Assembly (NCBI RefSeq): GCF_041860085.1
Contig: NZ_CP124747.1
Coordinates: 5,146,001 to 5,210,000 of the forward strand
Reading direction: 5' to 3'
Source: Schlesneria sp. DSM 10557
GTDB taxonomy: Bacteria > Planctomycetota > Planctomycetia > Planctomycetales > Planctomycetaceae
Length of the DNA: 64,000 nucleotides
Positions 18,134 to 32,793 of this stretch are shown here, piece after piece. The position numbers and the translations under genes are program-made. Position 1 is the stretch's first letter. Each line of letters starts with the position of its first letter. Under the pieces are notes generated by a model. The model saw nothing but the letters and a program-made list of their open reading frames with translations. It was not told where the DNA came from and made no database searches.

Positions 18134-18838
18134 ATGGCTAATCAGTCAAAGCGGATTCGGCATCTCACGAAAGTTCTGGAAGCGACTCCTTCAGCGGACT
18201 TGCCAACAGCGATCGAGATTCTGAAGAATGTAGAAGGTTCTCTTCCCGAGAAGATCCGGAAGTGCCGATTCGACCAGACGGTAGCGATTGCTGTGCGGTT
18301 GGGCGTTGATCCGAAGCAGGCCGATCAGATCGTGCGAGGTTCAATCGTTCTGCCTCACGGTATCGGTAAGGCCCAGCGGGTGCTGGTCTTTACACAAGGC
18401 GATAACGTTGGCGTTGCTACGGCCGCAGGTGCTGACTACGTCGGCGGAAAAGATCTCGCCGACAAGATTCGCGGCGGTTGGATGGACTTCGATGTCGCGA
18501 TCGCTACACCAGACATGATGGGTGTCGTTGGTCCGCTCGGTAAAGTGCTTGGTCCCCGCGGTTTGATGCCGTCGCCACGTGCGGGTACCGTCACCCAGGA
18601 CGTCGCTTCTGCAGTTCGCGAATACAAAGCGGGTAAAGTCGAGTTCCGCGTGGATTCCGGTGGCAACGTTCACTGTGTCGTGGGGCGTTTGTCTTTCGAT
18701 CATCAGAAGCTCGTTGAGAACACTGAGGCCTTGCTCAAGTATATCCGGTCCTTGAAGCCGTCGACTTCGAAGGGTCAGTATATCCGAAACGTTGCGATCG
18801 GTGCGACGATGACTCCGAGCATTACCGTCGCCGTATAG
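18134..18838 (+). CDS. rplA: 50S ribosomal protein L1
   Basis: 234 aa starting [18 protein letters not shown]1 forms the mobile L1 stalk that helps release E-site tRNA, and in many bacteria represses its own operon by binding the L11-L1 message. The signature [21 protein letters not shown] is intact. The ribosome-binding site is weak, fitting translational coupling to rplK. It is 96 nt downstream of rplK. Confidence 0.97.
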   Translation: MANQSKRIRHLTKVLEATPSADLPTAIEILKNVEGSLPEKIRKCRFDQTVAIAVRLGVDPKQADQIVRGSIVLPHGIGKAQRVLVFTQGDNVGVATAAGADYVGGKDLADKIRGGWMDFDVAIATPDMMGVVGPLGKVLGPRGLMPSPRAGTVTQDVASAVREYKAGKVEFRVDSGGNVHCVVGRLSFDHQKLVENTEALLKYIRSLKPSTSKGQYIRNVAIGATMTPSITVAV

Positions 18839-18875
18839 TCGACATTCGTAGTTCCTTCCGGTTGGTTTGAATTCC

Positions 18876-19391
18876 ATGAGCAAGTACGTCAAAGATTTGA
18901 TGATCGACGGCATTCAGAAGGTCGTCGGCGAATGTCGCGAAGTCGTTGTGGTCGACGTGTCAAAAGTTGACGCGGTCAATGCCAACAAGATGCGAATCGC
19001 TCTTCGTCAGAAGAACATTCGGCTGTTGAGCGTCAAGAACGCGGTCGCTCGTCGTGCACTCGGTGAAATTGGTCTATCTGGTGTCGGCTCCTCGCTGGTG
19101 GGTCCTTCCACCCTGGCGTTTGGTGGCGAAGACATCGTTGCCCTCGCTCGGGAACTGACCGAGTGGGCGAACAAGATTAAGGTTTTGGAAATCAAGGGTG
19201 GCGGACTGGGAGAGACTCCTCTCAGCGCACCTGATGTGGAAACACTCAGCAAGAGTCCAGGCCGCAAAGAGATGCTTTCGCAGCTCGTGGGTCTGATCCT
19301 GTCGCCAGGAGCTCGAGTTTCTGGTGCGGTATTGGGTGCCGGTGGTAAGTTGGCAGGTCAGGTCAAGACCCTGAGTGAGCGGACGGAATAG
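18876..19391 (+). CDS. rplJ: 50S ribosomal protein L10
   Basis: 171 aa starting MSKYVKDLMIDGIQKVVG. L10 anchors L7/L12 dimers on the ribosomal stalk. The N-terminal rRNA-binding domain has VDAVNANKMRIALRQKNI and NAVARRALGEIGL; the C-terminal helix binds L7/L12. It is placed 37 nt after rplA and 90 nt before rplL. In other bacteria the L10-(L7/L12)4 complex represses translation of this mRNA. Confidence 0.96.
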   Translation: MSKYVKDLMIDGIQKVVGECREVVVVDVSKVDAVNANKMRIALRQKNIRLLSVKNAVARRALGEIGLSGVGSSLVGPSTLAFGGEDIVALARELTEWANKIKVLEIKGGGLGETPLSAPDVETLSKSPGRKEMLSQLVGLILSPGARVSGAVLGAGGKLAGQVKTLSERTE

Positions 19392-19481
19392 TCGCACGAG
19401 AGTGTCGCTCGGATGGTTTGGGCGGTTTGGATGTCGACTTGAAACAGAATTGTTAAAGACAATAAAGAAAGGTGAATTGGT

Positions 19482-19880
19482 ATGTCCGAAGTGACGTTTG
19501 ACGACACGACGAAGGAACTCGGCGACAAGATCGTTGGATTGACGCTGCTGCAGGCGAAGGCGCTGTCTGACTACTTGAAGCAAGTTCATGGTATCGAGCC
19601 AGCCGGTGGCGGCGTGATGATGGCCGCTCCTGCTGCTGGTGGTGGTGCAGCTGCTGCTGTTGAAGCGAAGACCGAATTTGACGTGATCCTCACCGGATTC
19701 GGTGACGCCAAGATCAACGTCATCAAGGTTGTTCGTGGTGCGACCGGCCTCGGTCTGAAGGAAGCCAAGGACCTGGTTGAAGGCGTGCCCAAGCCGCTGA
19801 AGACCGGTGTTTCGGAAGACGATGCCAAGAAGCTGAAAGCGGAAATCGAGCAGGCTGGTGGTACTGCCGAGATCAAGTGA
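19482..19880 (+). CDS. rplL: 50S ribosomal protein L7/L12
   Basis: 132 aa. N-terminal dimerisation helices ([17 protein letters not shown]), an Ala/Gly-rich flexible hinge ([15 protein letters not shown]), and the C-terminal factor-binding domain ([40 protein letters not shown]). It recruits translational GTPases. A strong AAAGGTG ribosome-binding site precedes the ATG, in line with the need for four or more copies per ribosome. Confidence 0.97.
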   Translation: MSEVTFDDTTKELGDKIVGLTLLQAKALSDYLKQVHGIEPAGGGVMMAAPAAGGGAAAAVEAKTEFDVILTGFGDAKINVIKVVRGATGLGLKEAKDLVEGVPKPLKTGVSEDDAKKLKAEIEQAGGTAEIK

Positions 19881-20241
19881 TTTAGTTTCTGATCGATTCC
19901 TGCTGCCCAAACCACATTGTGACGACTTGTACTGAACGAATTTGGTGTCTTGATTGGCCCGGAAAGAATCACCGCTCTTTCCGGGCTGATCGCCCTTGTA
20001 GTCAAGGCATCGGTTCGCCTGTTGGTGGTCGGGTCACGTAAAGTTCGCGCCATGTACGAAGTGACTGTCTCCATTGGGTGAGTTGGCAGCCTTTGACGAT
20101 TGTTGCGATATCCAAATTGTCTGCGGCAGACCGATTTTAATGTAACGTAATCGTGGGCACTGCCTCGCCAGGCGACAAGGCGTCAGGCTGGTGCCATTTT
20201 TGCGTTGCTCACCGCGGTTTGTCCTGAAGGGATTTTGTTCG
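19881..20241 (+). other. rplL-rpoB intergenic region with attenuator-like hairpin
   Basis: About 361 nt. GCCCGGAAAG (19957-19966) pairs with CTTTCCGGGC (19977-19986) around a 10-nt loop, without a U-tract. A hairpin at this place in E. coli is an attenuator that lets only part of the transcripts reach rpoBC; a similar role is likely here but not shown. Confidence 0.6.
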
Positions 20242-23958
<3,717 letters not shown>

Positions 23959-24083
23959 TTTGTGTTCCAGGCTGACGACTTTTGCCGGGGCGCCGTTTGT
24001 TGGATGCGGCGTCCCTGGTTGGTTGAGACAGCCGCAGTTTTCGCAAAATTCGACTTTCCGCCTGCCATATCAAGGAGCACGCC

Positions 24084-27000
24084 GTGAGCGTCGGTGAAAC
24101 AACATACGATCGAGTGAACGAATACTCGGCAATTAAAATTGGCTTGGCGAGTCCTCAAGACATTCGCGGTTGGTCGTTCGGTGAAGTGAAGAAGCCAGAA
24201 ACGATCAACTACCGCACGTACCGTCCGGAACGGGACGGTCTGTTCTGCGAACGGATCTTTGGACCTGAAAAGGACTGGGAATGTGCCTGCGGTAAATACC
24301 GTGGGATGAAATACAAGGGCATGATCTGTGACCGCTGTGGCGTGAAAGTGACGCACAGCCGGGTTCGCCGTAAGCGAATGGGCCATATTGAACTCGCCGC
24401 CCCTGTCGTTCATATCTGGTTCTTCAAATCAATGCCCAGCCGACTGGGGGCGTTGCTGAACGTCAAAACGACTGCTCTCGAGAAAGTCGTCTATTTCCAG
24501 GACTACATCGTTCTGGACCCGGGTGACACTCCCCTGCGCAAGGGGCAGTTGCTGACGGAAGAGGAAGCACGGCAGGCTCGGTCGAAGTACGGCGAAGGTA
24601 CGTTCGATATCGAGATGGGGGCCGATGCAGTCAAGAAACTGCTGATGAGCCTCAATCTGGTTGAGTTGTCCGCGCAGTTGCGTGTCGAACTCAAGAAAAC
24701 CACCAGTCAGCAGAAGAAGAAGGAGCTGATCAAGCGGCTGAAGATCTCTGAAGCCCTGCGCGACAGTGACAACAAGCCCGAGTGGATGGTGCTGGATTGC
24801 GTTCCTGTCATTCCACCCGATCTTCGTCCGCTGGTTCTGCTGGATTCCGGTAATTTTGCAACCAGCGATTTGAACGATCTTTATCGTCGAATCATCAATC
24901 GTAACAACCGTCTGAAGAAGCTGGTCGATCTCAACGCGCCCGAAGTGATCGTGCGCAACGAGAAGCGAATGCTTCAGCAGTCGGTCGATGCGTTGTTCGA
25001 CAACAATCGTTGTAAGCGACCAGTCCTGGGTTCATCGAACCGTCCGCTGAAATCGCTGACGGACATGATCAAAGGTAAGCAGGGTCGATTCCGTGAAAAC
25101 CTGCTCGGTAAACGCGTCGACTATTCGGCACGAAGCGTGATCGTCGTGGGGCCGAATCTCGAGCTGCATCAGTGTGGTCTGCCAAAGAAGATCGCGCTGG
25201 AACTGTATCAGCCTTTCATCATTCGGCGACTGAAAGAACTGGGTCATGCAGATACGATCAAGAGTGCAAAGCGCATGCTTGAACGTCGCGACGAAGAGGT
25301 TTGGGATATTCTCGAAGAGGTCATCACCAACCATCCAGTGCTGCTGAACCGGGCCCCCACCCTGCACCGTATGGGTATCCAGGCGTTCGAGCCGATCCTG
25401 GTGGAAGGTAACGCCATTCGGATTCATCCGCTGGTCTGTAAGGGATTCAACGCGGACTTCGACGGCGATCAGATGGCAGTCCACCTGCCACTCTCGATCG
25501 AAGCTCAGGTCGAAGCCACGACGCTGATGATGTCGACGAACAACATCTTCAGTCCTTCCAACGGTGCGCCGATCATCAGCCCCTCGCAAGATATCGTGAT
25601 GGGTTGCTACTACTTGACTTTGAAGAAGGAAGACCGTCCTGGTCACGGGATGATCTTCGCTTCGACCCAGGAAGTGCATACCGCTCACCTGCTGGGTAAG
25701 GTCACGCTGCACACGTTGATCAAGGTTCGTTTGCCGAAGGATAAACGCGTCAAGGGCGAAGGGTCGGACGATTATTCACTCGGCGGGATCGTCGAGACGA
25801 GCGTCGGTCGGATCATGTTCAACGACATCCTCCCGCCGAAGATGGCGTACTACAACCAGACCATGAAGAACAAGGATCTGGCGAACGTTATCTCTGACTG
25901 CTACCTCGAGCTGGGACGTCGCGAGACGATCAAGCTGCTGGACCGGATGAAGGAAGTCGGGTTCCGTGAATCGACTCGCAGCGGTCTTTCATTCGCCGCC
26001 AGCGATTTGAAGACGCCGGACAACAAGGAAAAGGTGATTCTGGCTGCCGAATCGACCGTTCTCAAGAAGCAGAAGCTGTATGAGAAGGGTGTGATTACCG
26101 CGAAAGAGCGTTACGAGCAGGTTTTGGATACCTGGACGCACGCCAGCGATCTGATCAAGATCGCGATGATGGATGCGTTCAAGAACGACACCCGCGATAA
26201 CGGCGCTTACGTCAACCCGGTTTACCTGATGGCGGACTCGGGTGCTCGAGGGGGTCAGGAACAGATTCGTCAGCTCGCTGGTATGCGAGGTTTGATGGCC
26301 AAGCCAAGCGGCGAGATCATCGAAACCCCGATTAAGGCGAACTTCCGTGAAGGTCTTTCAGTACTTGAGTACTTCAGCTCTACGCACGGTGCCCGTAAGG
26401 GATTGGCCGATACCGCGCTCAAGACGGCAGACAGCGGTTACCTCACCCGTAAGCTGGCAGATATCTGTCAGAACATGGTTGTGACGACTCATGATTGTGG
26501 TACGACCAAGGGGATCACCCGTGGGGTCGTCTATCGCGGTGAAAAGGTGGAAGTCAGTCTGGCCGACGCCATCCGCGGTCGGGTCAGCCGACAGAACATC
26601 GTCAATCCGATTACTGACGAAGTGATTGTTCGTGAAAACGAAATGATCACCGTCGACATCTCGCGAAAGATCGAAGAACTCGGTCTTGAGAAGATTCAGG
26701 TCCGCAGCCCGATGACCTGTGAATCGGATCTGGGGATGTGCCGTCTGTGTTACGGGATGGACTTGTCCACCGGCTCGCTGGTCGAAGAAGGCTTGGCTGT
26801 CGGTATCATCGCGGCTCAAAGTATCGGTGAGCCCGGTACTCAGCTGACGATGCGTACCTTCCACATCGGTGGGGTGGCAATCAAGGACATCCAGGAAAGC
26901 GAAATCAAGTCCCGTCGTCAGGGGCGTGTCCGCCTCGCTCGTATCCGCAGCGTGGTGAACGCTGATGGCAAGAGCGTGGTGCTGGGACGTAACGGCGAGC

Positions 27001-28361
27001 TGCTTGTTGTTGACTCCAAAGAGCGCGAGCTGGAGCGTTACACCGTTCCCACCGGTGCTGTGCTGCAGGTCGGTGAGAACGACACGGTCGAAATCGGGCA
27101 GGTGCTGTGTACCTGGGATCAACACTCCATTCCGATCCTCTGCGAAGTCGGCGGACGGGTTCGCTTCGAAGACCTCGTCGAAGGTCAATCCATTCGGTCT
27201 GAAAAGGATCCGAGCGGTAACATTCGTAAGACGGTCATCGAGCACAAAGGCGAACTGCATCCGCAGATCGTGCTGGAAGATTCGACCGGCAAGATCCTCG
27301 ACTTCTACTACCTGCCCGAACGTGCAAGTATCGAAGTTGTCGAAGGTCAGCAGATCTCCGCTGGTACAGTTCTGGCAAAGAACCCCCGTGAAACGTCGGG
27401 TACTCAGGACATCACCGGTGGTCTTCCGCGAGTCACCGAACTGTTCGAAGCTCGAAAGCCGAAAGAGCCCGCGATCATCGCCGAGATCGACGGTGAAATT
27501 GAGCTCGTTGCCGAGAAGAAGCGTGGCAAGCGAATCATCATCGTTCGCGGAGCGGATGGAACCGAAAAGGAACACGTCATTCCTCACGGCAAGCAGTTGC
27601 TCGTGCATGCGAAAGACCAGGTCCGTGCGGGTGACGCACTCGTCCGGGGTCCACTCGTGCCGCACGATATTCTGCGAGTCAGTGGTGAAGAGGCTGTCCA
27701 GCAGTACCTGCTTCACGAAATTCAAACGGTGTATCGTTCACAACGCGTGGTAATCGACGACAAGCACATTGAAATCGTCTTGTCGCAGATGCTCCGCAAG
27801 TTGAAAGTGGAAGACGTTGGCGACACAACCATGTTGCCAGGCGTGCTGGTGGATCGATTCGAATTCCGAAAGATCAACCAGAAGCTGCAGTCCAGCGCAC
27901 GGATCACCGACCCTGGCGATTCGGAATTCCAGGAAGGGGACGTCGTTCCCTTGGAGACCATCGAGCAGGTCAACCGGGAAATCGAAGCGTCGGGTGGGCC
28001 GCTGGTGAAATTCACCAAGCCGCGTCCTGCAAACGCCAGTACTCAGTTGCTGGGGATTACCAAGGCGGCCGTCCAGAGCGACAGCTTTATTTCTGCTGCC
28101 AGTTTCCAGGAGACGACTAAGGTATTGACCGAAGCGGCGATCGCCGGAAAGATCGATAACCTGGTTGGCTTGAAGGAGAACGTCATCCTCGGGCACCTGA
28201 TTCCGGCCGGTACCGGTTTCCAGTTGCATCAGCAATCGGAAGTCAAAATCAAGCCGGAAGCGTTGGCGGAAATTTACGCCGAGCGAGACAGAATCATGGC
28301 CCAGCGAGCGAATCTGCTCAACGAGCCTGACTTGTCAAACAGTGCTGCTGATGTGAAGTAA
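24084..28361 (+). CDS. rpoC: DNA-directed RNA polymerase subunit beta'
   Basis: 1425 aa with GTG start and AGGAG 8 nt upstream. Zinc site 1 is [13 protein letters not shown] ... CDRCGV; the catalytic magnesium loop [12 protein letters not shown] (about residue 453) is intact; zinc site 2 comprises DCGTTKG and [11 protein letters not shown]; the trigger loop and bridge region are marked by [15 protein letters not shown] and [18 protein letters not shown]. Together with rpoB it makes the core enzyme. It begins 125 nt after rpoB. Confidence 0.98.
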   Translation: MSVGETTYDRVNEYSAIKIGLASPQDIRGWSFGEVKKPETINYRTYRPERDGLFCERIFGPEKDWECACGKYRGMKYKGMICDRCGVKVTHSRVRRKRMGHIELAAPVVHIWFFKSMPSRLGALLNVKTTALEKVVYFQDYIVLDPGDTPLRKGQLLTEEEARQARSKYGEGTFDIEMGADAVKKLLMSLNLVELSAQLRVELKKTTSQQKKKELIKRLKISEALRDSDNKPEWMVLDCVPVIPPDLRPLVLLDSGNFATSDLNDLYRRIINRNNRLKKLVDLNAPEVIVRNEKRMLQQSVDALFDNNRCKRPVLGSSNRPLKSLTDMIKGKQGRFRENLLGKRVDYSARSVIVVGPNLELHQCGLPKKIALELYQPFIIRRLKELGHADTIKSAKRMLERRDEEVWDILEEVITNHPVLLNRAPTLHRMGIQAFEPILVEGNAIRIHPLVCKGFNADFDGDQMAVHLPLSIEAQVEATTLMMSTNNIFSPSNGAPIISPSQDIVMGCYYLTLKKEDRPGHGMIFASTQEVHTAHLLGKVTLHTLIKVRLPKDKRVKGEGSDDYSLGGIVETSVGRIMFNDILPPKMAYYNQTMKNKDLANVISDCYLELGRRETIKLLDRMKEVGFRESTRSGLSFAASDLKTPDNKEKVILAAESTVLKKQKLYEKGVITAKERYEQVLDTWTHASDLIKIAMMDAFKNDTRDNGAYVNPVYLMADSGARGGQEQIRQLAGMRGLMAKPSGEIIETPIKANFREGLSVLEYFSSTHGARKGLADTALKTADSGYLTRKLADICQNMVVTTHDCGTTKGITRGVVYRGEKVEVSLADAIRGRVSRQNIVNPITDEVIVRENEMITVDISRKIEELGLEKIQVRSPMTCESDLGMCRLCYGMDLSTGSLVEEGLAVGIIAAQSIGEPGTQLTMRTFHIGGVAIKDIQESEIKSRRQGRVRLARIRSVVNADGKSVVLGRNGELLVVDSKERELERYTVPTGAVLQVGENDTVEIGQVLCTWDQHSIPILCEVGGRVRFEDLVEGQSIRSEKDPSGNIRKTVIEHKGELHPQIVLEDSTGKILDFYYLPERASIEVVEGQQISAGTVLAKNPRETSGTQDITGGLPRVTELFEARKPKEPAIIAEIDGEIELVAEKKRGKRIIIVRGADGTEKEHVIPHGKQLLVHAKDQVRAGDALVRGPLVPHDILRVSGEEAVQQYLLHEIQTVYRSQRVVIDDKHIEIVLSQMLRKLKVEDVGDTTMLPGVLVDRFEFRKINQKLQSSARITDPGDSEFQEGDVVPLETIEQVNREIEASGGPLVKFTKPRPANASTQLLGITKAAVQSDSFISAASFQETTKVLTEAAIAGKIDNLVGLKENVILGHLIPAGTGFQLHQQSEVKIKPEALAEIYAERDRIMAQRANLLNEPDLSNSAADVK

Positions 28362-28701
28362 GGGAAGTGTGAGAGGGAATTGTTATCAGGCCGATGAAGG
28401 CGTTGCCGATAAATCGAGAGAGTGGCCGAATCGGCCGAATCGAAATTCTGCAGAGCACTCATCTGAGCCTGATCAAAGTACCGAAATGAAACCAATGTCT
28501 GGGATTGCGGTTTCTGTAATGCGTTTCTAAGATTTCCGGTCCGGTTCGACCTTGCGGCTTAAATAAAGTTTCAGCGGACCGGCTGAGTCTTCAGCGTATA
28601 CCTTGAAGTTCTGTCGATCGAGATTTACACTGCTGAGTTCCGAGCTTGGGCGATTGATGCCGTTCGGAAGAGGCGACATTTGAAAAATAACAGGTAAAAG
28701 A
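28362..28701 (+). other. rpoC-rpsL intergenic region
   Basis: About 340 nt. It carries a promoter (28505-28533) that starts the str transcript, leaving a leader of about 160 nt ahead of rpsL. No clear rpoC terminator was found, so read-through is possible. Confidence 0.6.
28505..28533 (+). promoter_or_regulatory. Predicted sigma70-type promoter of rpsL-rpsG-fusA
   Basis: TTGCGG (28505-28510), 17-nt spacer, TAAGAT (28528-28533). Confidence 0.55.
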
Positions 28702-29073
28702 ATGCCGACGATCAATCAACTGATTCGGAAACCGCGCAAGCCTCAGCCCGTTCGCACCAAGAGCCCGGTGCTGGAAGGCTGTCCGCAGAAACGCGGCGTC
28801 TGTATGTTGGTCAAAACGGTAACACCGAAGAAGCCAAACTCAGCCCTTCGAAAGGTCGCCCGTGTGCGACTCTCGAACGGTAAAGAAGTGACCGCTTACA
28901 TTCCCGGTGAAGGCCATAACCTGCAAGAGCACTCGATCGTGCTGGTTCGTGGTGGTCGTGTTCGCGACTTGCCAGGGGTTCGTTACAAGATTATCCGCGG
29001 TGTTCTGGATACCCTCGGCGTTGCCAAGCGTATGCAGGCTCGAAGCCGCTACGGTGCCAAGCGACCCAAGTAA
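28702..29073 (+). CDS. rpsL: 30S ribosomal protein S12
   Basis: 123 aa, normal length. S12 lies at the decoding centre and governs accuracy. The two loops facing the A site are [13 protein letters not shown] (Lys43 kept) and [14 protein letters not shown]. In the second loop residue 88 is Arg (codon CGC, 28963-28965), where E. coli and most bacteria have Lys; K88R is a classical streptomycin-resistance change. Asp89, the site methylthiolated by RimO in some bacteria, is kept. AACAGG precedes the ATG. Confidence 0.98.
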   Translation: MPTINQLIRKPRKPQPVRTKSPVLEGCPQKRGVCMLVKTVTPKKPNSALRKVARVRLSNGKEVTAYIPGEGHNLQEHSIVLVRGGRVRDLPGVRYKIIRGVLDTLGVAKRMQARSRYGAKRPK

Positions 29074-29262
29074 TCGGTTTTCGGATTCGCCCGAACGTGA
29101 AAATTTCGCGCGTTGGTGGGTCTCAGCCGTACGTGAGGTTTCAAGAGATTTCCGGGCACGGGTCCGGGTGGTGTGTTCTGTCGCGTGAAGGTTGTTTGTT
29201 GGGCTACGGTTCCAGTGCCTCGCCAATCCGCGCGTTGATTTTCTGTTGAAGAAGAATTTACG

Positions 29263-29736
29263 ATGGCCGACAAATTTACTTGCAGTCGATCGCACCTCAA
29301 GCCAGATCCTCGGTATGGTTCGAAGCTCGCGTCGAAGTTTATTAACTGTCTGATGTATGATGGTAAGAAGAGCGTCGCTCAGCGCGCTTTCTATTCGGCA
29401 ATGGATCTGATTTCTGAGAAGATCCCCGACAAAGAGCCGATCGAGATCTTTACTGTCGCAGTCGAGAACTGCCGCCCATCGCTGGAAGTGAAGTCGAAGC
29501 GTGTTGGTGGTGCGAACTATCAAGTGCCAACTCCGGTGAACTCCAAGCGTCAGCAGACCCTTGCGATTCGCTGGATCCTGGAAGTTTGTCGTGACAAGAA
29601 GGGGCGCCCCATGGATCGCCGTCTTGCTGACGAACTGATGGCTGCCTATCGCCGTGAAGGTGCCGCGATCACCAAGCGTGAGAACGTTCATCGTATGGCA
29701 GACGCCAATAAGGCATTCGCACACTTCGCATGGTAG
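29263..29736 (+). CDS. rpsG: 30S ribosomal protein S7
   Basis: 157 aa. S7 nucleates assembly of the 30S head and contacts E-site tRNA. Typical segments are [42 protein letters not shown] and [44 protein letters not shown] lies upstream of the ATG. The spacing to rpsL is 189 nt, large for this pair, and the gap before fusA carries a hairpin. Confidence 0.97.
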   Translation: MADKFTCSRSHLKPDPRYGSKLASKFINCLMYDGKKSVAQRAFYSAMDLISEKIPDKEPIEIFTVAVENCRPSLEVKSKRVGGANYQVPTPVNSKRQQTLAIRWILEVCRDKKGRPMDRRLADELMAAYRREGAAITKRENVHRMADANKAFAHFAW

Positions 29737-29790
29737 CCCGCTGAGCGGCCAGTTTGTGCTGGTGCTCGACGAGTGTAATGATGATGCAAG

Positions 29791-29820
29791 AAGACCCGGC
29801 GCCCTGTGGTGCCGGGTCTT
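29791..29820 (+). other. Hairpin between rpsG and fusA
   Basis: AAGACCCGGC pairs perfectly with GCCGGGTCTT across a 10-nt loop. No U-tract follows, so it is more likely an attenuator or processing site than a full terminator. Confidence 0.65.
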
Positions 29821-29959
29821 GCCATTGAGTCTGCTGGCAGATTTGTCGATGGTAGCGTGATGGTGAGTGTGCTGTTGCTGCCTGGCTGTGCAGGGGTCTC
29901 TTGCTGCTGTGGTGTGTCCCGGTTCGAAGTATATGTGCTGAGTTCTCTTTTTCTGGCGA

Positions 29960-32044
29960 GTGACTATGAGTGGTTTGATCAGCAAGATTCGAAACATTGG
30001 GATCATCGCACACATCGATGCCGGCAAGACAACGACGACTGAGCGGATTCTGTTTTACGCTGGTGCGACGCATCGGATGGGGGACGTTGACGACGGAACG
30101 ACCGTCACGGATTTCGATCCGGAAGAGGCTGCTCGCGGGATTACGATCTACTCGGCGGCAATCTCCTGTCAGTGGCAGGGGCACGTGATCAACATTATCG
30201 ATACGCCAGGTCACGTCGATTTCACGGCCGAGGTGGAGCGTAGTCTGCGCGTACTGGATGGCGGCGTTGTTGTCTTCAGTGCCGTGGAAGGGGTGGAAGC
30301 GCAGAGTGAGACGGTCTGGCGGCAGGCTGATCATTACCGTGTTCCCCGGATGTGTTTCATTAACAAAATGGATCGTATCGGTGCCGGTTTTGAGCGTGTT
30401 TTCGAGCAGATTCAAACTCGGCTGCATGCAAGTCCAGTGGCGCTGCAGTTGCCGATTGGTGAGGGGCCTGTCGAGCGGCAAGGTGGATTTTGTGGTGTGA
30501 TTGACCTGATCGAGATGAAGGCGCTGTACTTTGGTCGTGAAGATCAGGGTCGCGAAGTCAGGGTGGAGCCCATTCCAGAGGCAGAGCTTGAGCGGGCTCA
30601 GGAGTGGCGTACGAAGCTCATTGATTCCATCGCGCTGCTGGATGATGAGGCGTTCGCGATCTTCGACGAAACAGGCGATCTTCCCGTCGAGCAGGTGATT
30701 CGCGTGCTTCGAAAGGGTGTCGTCTCCTGCCAGTTGCAGCCCGTGCTGTGCGGGGCTTCAAAGGATTACGTGGGGGTGCAGCCGATTCTCGACGGCGTGG
30801 TGCGGTATCTGCCGAGTCCGGAGGATGTGCCTCCTGTTGTGGGTAAGAATCCTAATCCGAAGAAGGCAAATGAAGAGGTTCGCAAGCCTCTTGATAGCGA
30901 GCCGTTTTGCGGTCTGGTCTTCAAGATTCATATCGATGAGCACACTGAGTTGTGTTTTATCCGCATCTATTCAGGTGTTTTGAAGAGTCGTTCCCGGGTA
31001 TTGAATGCACGCACGAATGGCAAGGAGCTGATCAGTCAGCTTTGGCGTATTCAGGCGGACTCGCGTGAGAAGTTGGAGGAGGCCGGCGCGGGGGATATTG
31101 TGGGGCTTGTCGGGCCACGCGACTCAGTGACCGGGGATACGCTGTGTGATCCTCTCCATCCCATTCTGCTTGAATCGATCGAATTTCCGGAATCGGTGAT
31201 TTCCATGGCGATTGAGCCAGAGAGTAGTGCCGATAGAAAGAAGCTCGAGGAAGTTTTGTCGCTGATGGCCAAGCAGGATCCGACGTTTTCTCGGAATCCG
31301 AGTGAGGAAACCGGGCAGACGATTATCAGCGGGATGGGTGAACTGCATCTGGAGATCATCAGTAAGCGGATTGAGCGGGATTTTAAGCTGAAGATTCGGA
31401 CTCACCGGCCCAGGGTGACCTACCGTGAGAGCGTTTCCAAGGCTGCGGATTCAGAGGTTCGGGTTGAGCGGCAAGGTCCTTCCGGGCCGCAGTTTGCCTT
31501 CGTTCGAATTCGAGTTGAGCCGACGAATAAATCGTTGCCGGTGGCTGTGGTGAATCGATTGAAGCCAGGTGATCTGCCCGAGGAGTTGCAGGCGACGCTT
31601 GTTCGGGCGCTGCAGGAGCAGTTGGCGGGAAGTGGTGCGGTGGGGTATCCGTTGCATGATCTTCAGGTGACGATTCTCGGGGCTCAGTATCGAGAAGGGG
31701 AGACGACGGAGGCTGCTCTTCAGTACGCGGCGGCCCTGGTGTTCCGGCAAGCGCTCGAGAAGGCGGGAACGATCCTGCTGGAGCCAGTAATGAAGCTGGA
31801 AGTGGTGACGCCGGAAGGGTTTGTGGGCAATGTTTCGGCGGATCTGAATTCCCGGCGGGCGATCATCGTCAATACGGAAGTGCGCGGGAACCTGGTTGTG
31901 ATTGATGCAGAGGCGCCGCTGGCAACCATGTTCGGGTATTCGAATGATGTTCGGAGCCTCTCGCAGGGTCGAGCCTCCTATTCGATGGAGCCTTTGAAGT
32001 TCAGTGAAGCTCCGGCAAAGGTCTTGAAAGAAATGTTAGGATGA
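29960..32044 (+). CDS. fusA: Elongation factor G, EF-G2/mtEFG2-like subfamily
   Basis: 694 aa, ATG at 29960 or 29966. GTPase motifs: [35 protein letters not shown] and CGAS. Domains II-V follow, with [16 protein letters not shown] and [12 protein letters not shown] near the end. The switch region reads [22 protein letters not shown], closer to the recycling-type mtEFG2 (GDVDDGDTVTDF) than to canonical EF-G (GEVHDGAATMDWMEQE). Codon use is less biased than in the flanking ribosomal genes, with many CGG and GTG codons. It may act in ribosome recycling, with the main translocase encoded elsewhere; this is inference. I keep fusA as the positional name. Confidence 0.85.
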   Translation: MTMSGLISKIRNIGIIAHIDAGKTTTTERILFYAGATHRMGDVDDGTTVTDFDPEEAARGITIYSAAISCQWQGHVINIIDTPGHVDFTAEVERSLRVLDGGVVVFSAVEGVEAQSETVWRQADHYRVPRMCFINKMDRIGAGFERVFEQIQTRLHASPVALQLPIGEGPVERQGGFCGVIDLIEMKALYFGREDQGREVRVEPIPEAELERAQEWRTKLIDSIALLDDEAFAIFDETGDLPVEQVIRVLRKGVVSCQLQPVLCGASKDYVGVQPILDGVVRYLPSPEDVPPVVGKNPNPKKANEEVRKPLDSEPFCGLVFKIHIDEHTELCFIRIYSGVLKSRSRVLNARTNGKELISQLWRIQADSREKLEEAGAGDIVGLVGPRDSVTGDTLCDPLHPILLESIEFPESVISMAIEPESSADRKKLEEVLSLMAKQDPTFSRNPSEETGQTIISGMGELHLEIISKRIERDFKLKIRTHRPRVTYRESVSKAADSEVRVERQGPSGPQFAFVRIRVEPTNKSLPVAVVNRLKPGDLPEELQATLVRALQEQLAGSGAVGYPLHDLQVTILGAQYREGETTEAALQYAAALVFRQALEKAGTILLEPVMKLEVVTPEGFVGNVSADLNSRRAIIVNTEVRGNLVVIDAEAPLATMFGYSNDVRSLSQGRASYSMEPLKFSEAPAKVLKEMLG

Positions 32045-32123
32045 GATGGATTGTGAAAAACCGCTATAAACAAGCGGAATTGGCGGCTGCAAGTGAAAAA
32101 GCGCAGAAACCACAATCCCTTCG

Positions 32124-32152
32124 TTGACAATGTAAGCTGACAATAATAGTAT
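32124..32152 (+). promoter_or_regulatory. Strong sigma70-type promoter of the S10 operon
   Basis: Perfect TTGACA (32124-32129), 17-nt spacer, TAGTAT (32147-32152). It leaves a leader of about 165 nt before rpsJ. Confidence 0.8.
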
Positions 32153-32325
32153 CTCCGATCCCCCGCCGCATGGTTGTCACGCGGATGCTGTCATTACGGC
32201 GTCCCACAGTCAAAAGTGACGAGTCATTGCGAGGTGTTTCTGGGGAGTTCGGTCGCAGAAGTCGCTCTGTGGCTGATGTAAAGTTAACCGACTAACTGCA
32301 CCAGTGTGTGCACAGGATTTCGCGA

Positions 32326-32652
32326 GTGAGCGCCATTAAACAAGATCGAATTCGGATTCGGATGGAGGCTTACGATCATTCTGTGCTGGATCAGTCGGCT
32401 GCAGAAATCGTGGATACGGCCAAGCGTACGGGTGCCGTTGTGCATGGTCCCGTGCCGTTGCCGACACGAATTGAGCGTTACACGGTGTTGAGAAGCCCGC
32501 ACATTGACAAGAAGTCTCGTGAGCAGTTCGAGATTCGGACTCATAAGCGGTTGATCGACATTATCCAGCCGACCGGCAAGACTGTGGATGCGCTGAACAA
32601 GCTGTCGCTGCCAGCAGGGGTGGATGTCAAGATTAAGGCATCTGCTGGTTGA
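32326..32652 (+). CDS. rpsJ: 30S ribosomal protein S10
   Basis: 108 aa from GTG 32326 ([22 protein letters not shown]), with AGGA about 9 nt upstream; the frame is open further back but the family starts here. S10 binds 16S rRNA in the head and, with NusB, takes part in transcription antitermination. Typical segments: [21 protein letters not shown] and [18 protein letters not shown]. First gene of the S10/spc/alpha cluster, behind a near-consensus promoter. Confidence 0.96.
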   Translation: MSAIKQDRIRIRMEAYDHSVLDQSAAEIVDTAKRTGAVVHGPVPLPTRIERYTVLRSPHIDKKSREQFEIRTHKRLIDIIQPTGKTVDALNKLSLPAGVDVKIKASAG

Positions 32653-32793
32653 TCTTGCGTTGAATGCTGAGCCGGCTATTTCTGCTGGTTCGCGGGTGTT
32701 GTTGGTGTTGTCTGTTGTTGCTCGCTGAATTGTGTCAGCGGCTCTTGTGGGGTCGGTTTGACCGAGCCCCGTCGCTTGAGAGGGTTGGTTGTC

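Noticed and set aside
26358..27725. 455-codon minus-strand frame
   Set aside because: Antisense shadow of rpoC with no independent support.
28536..28582. Long-range stem CCGGTCCG/CGGACCGG in the rpsL leader
   Set aside because: The left arm begins before the predicted transcription start, so most of it would not be in the RNA.
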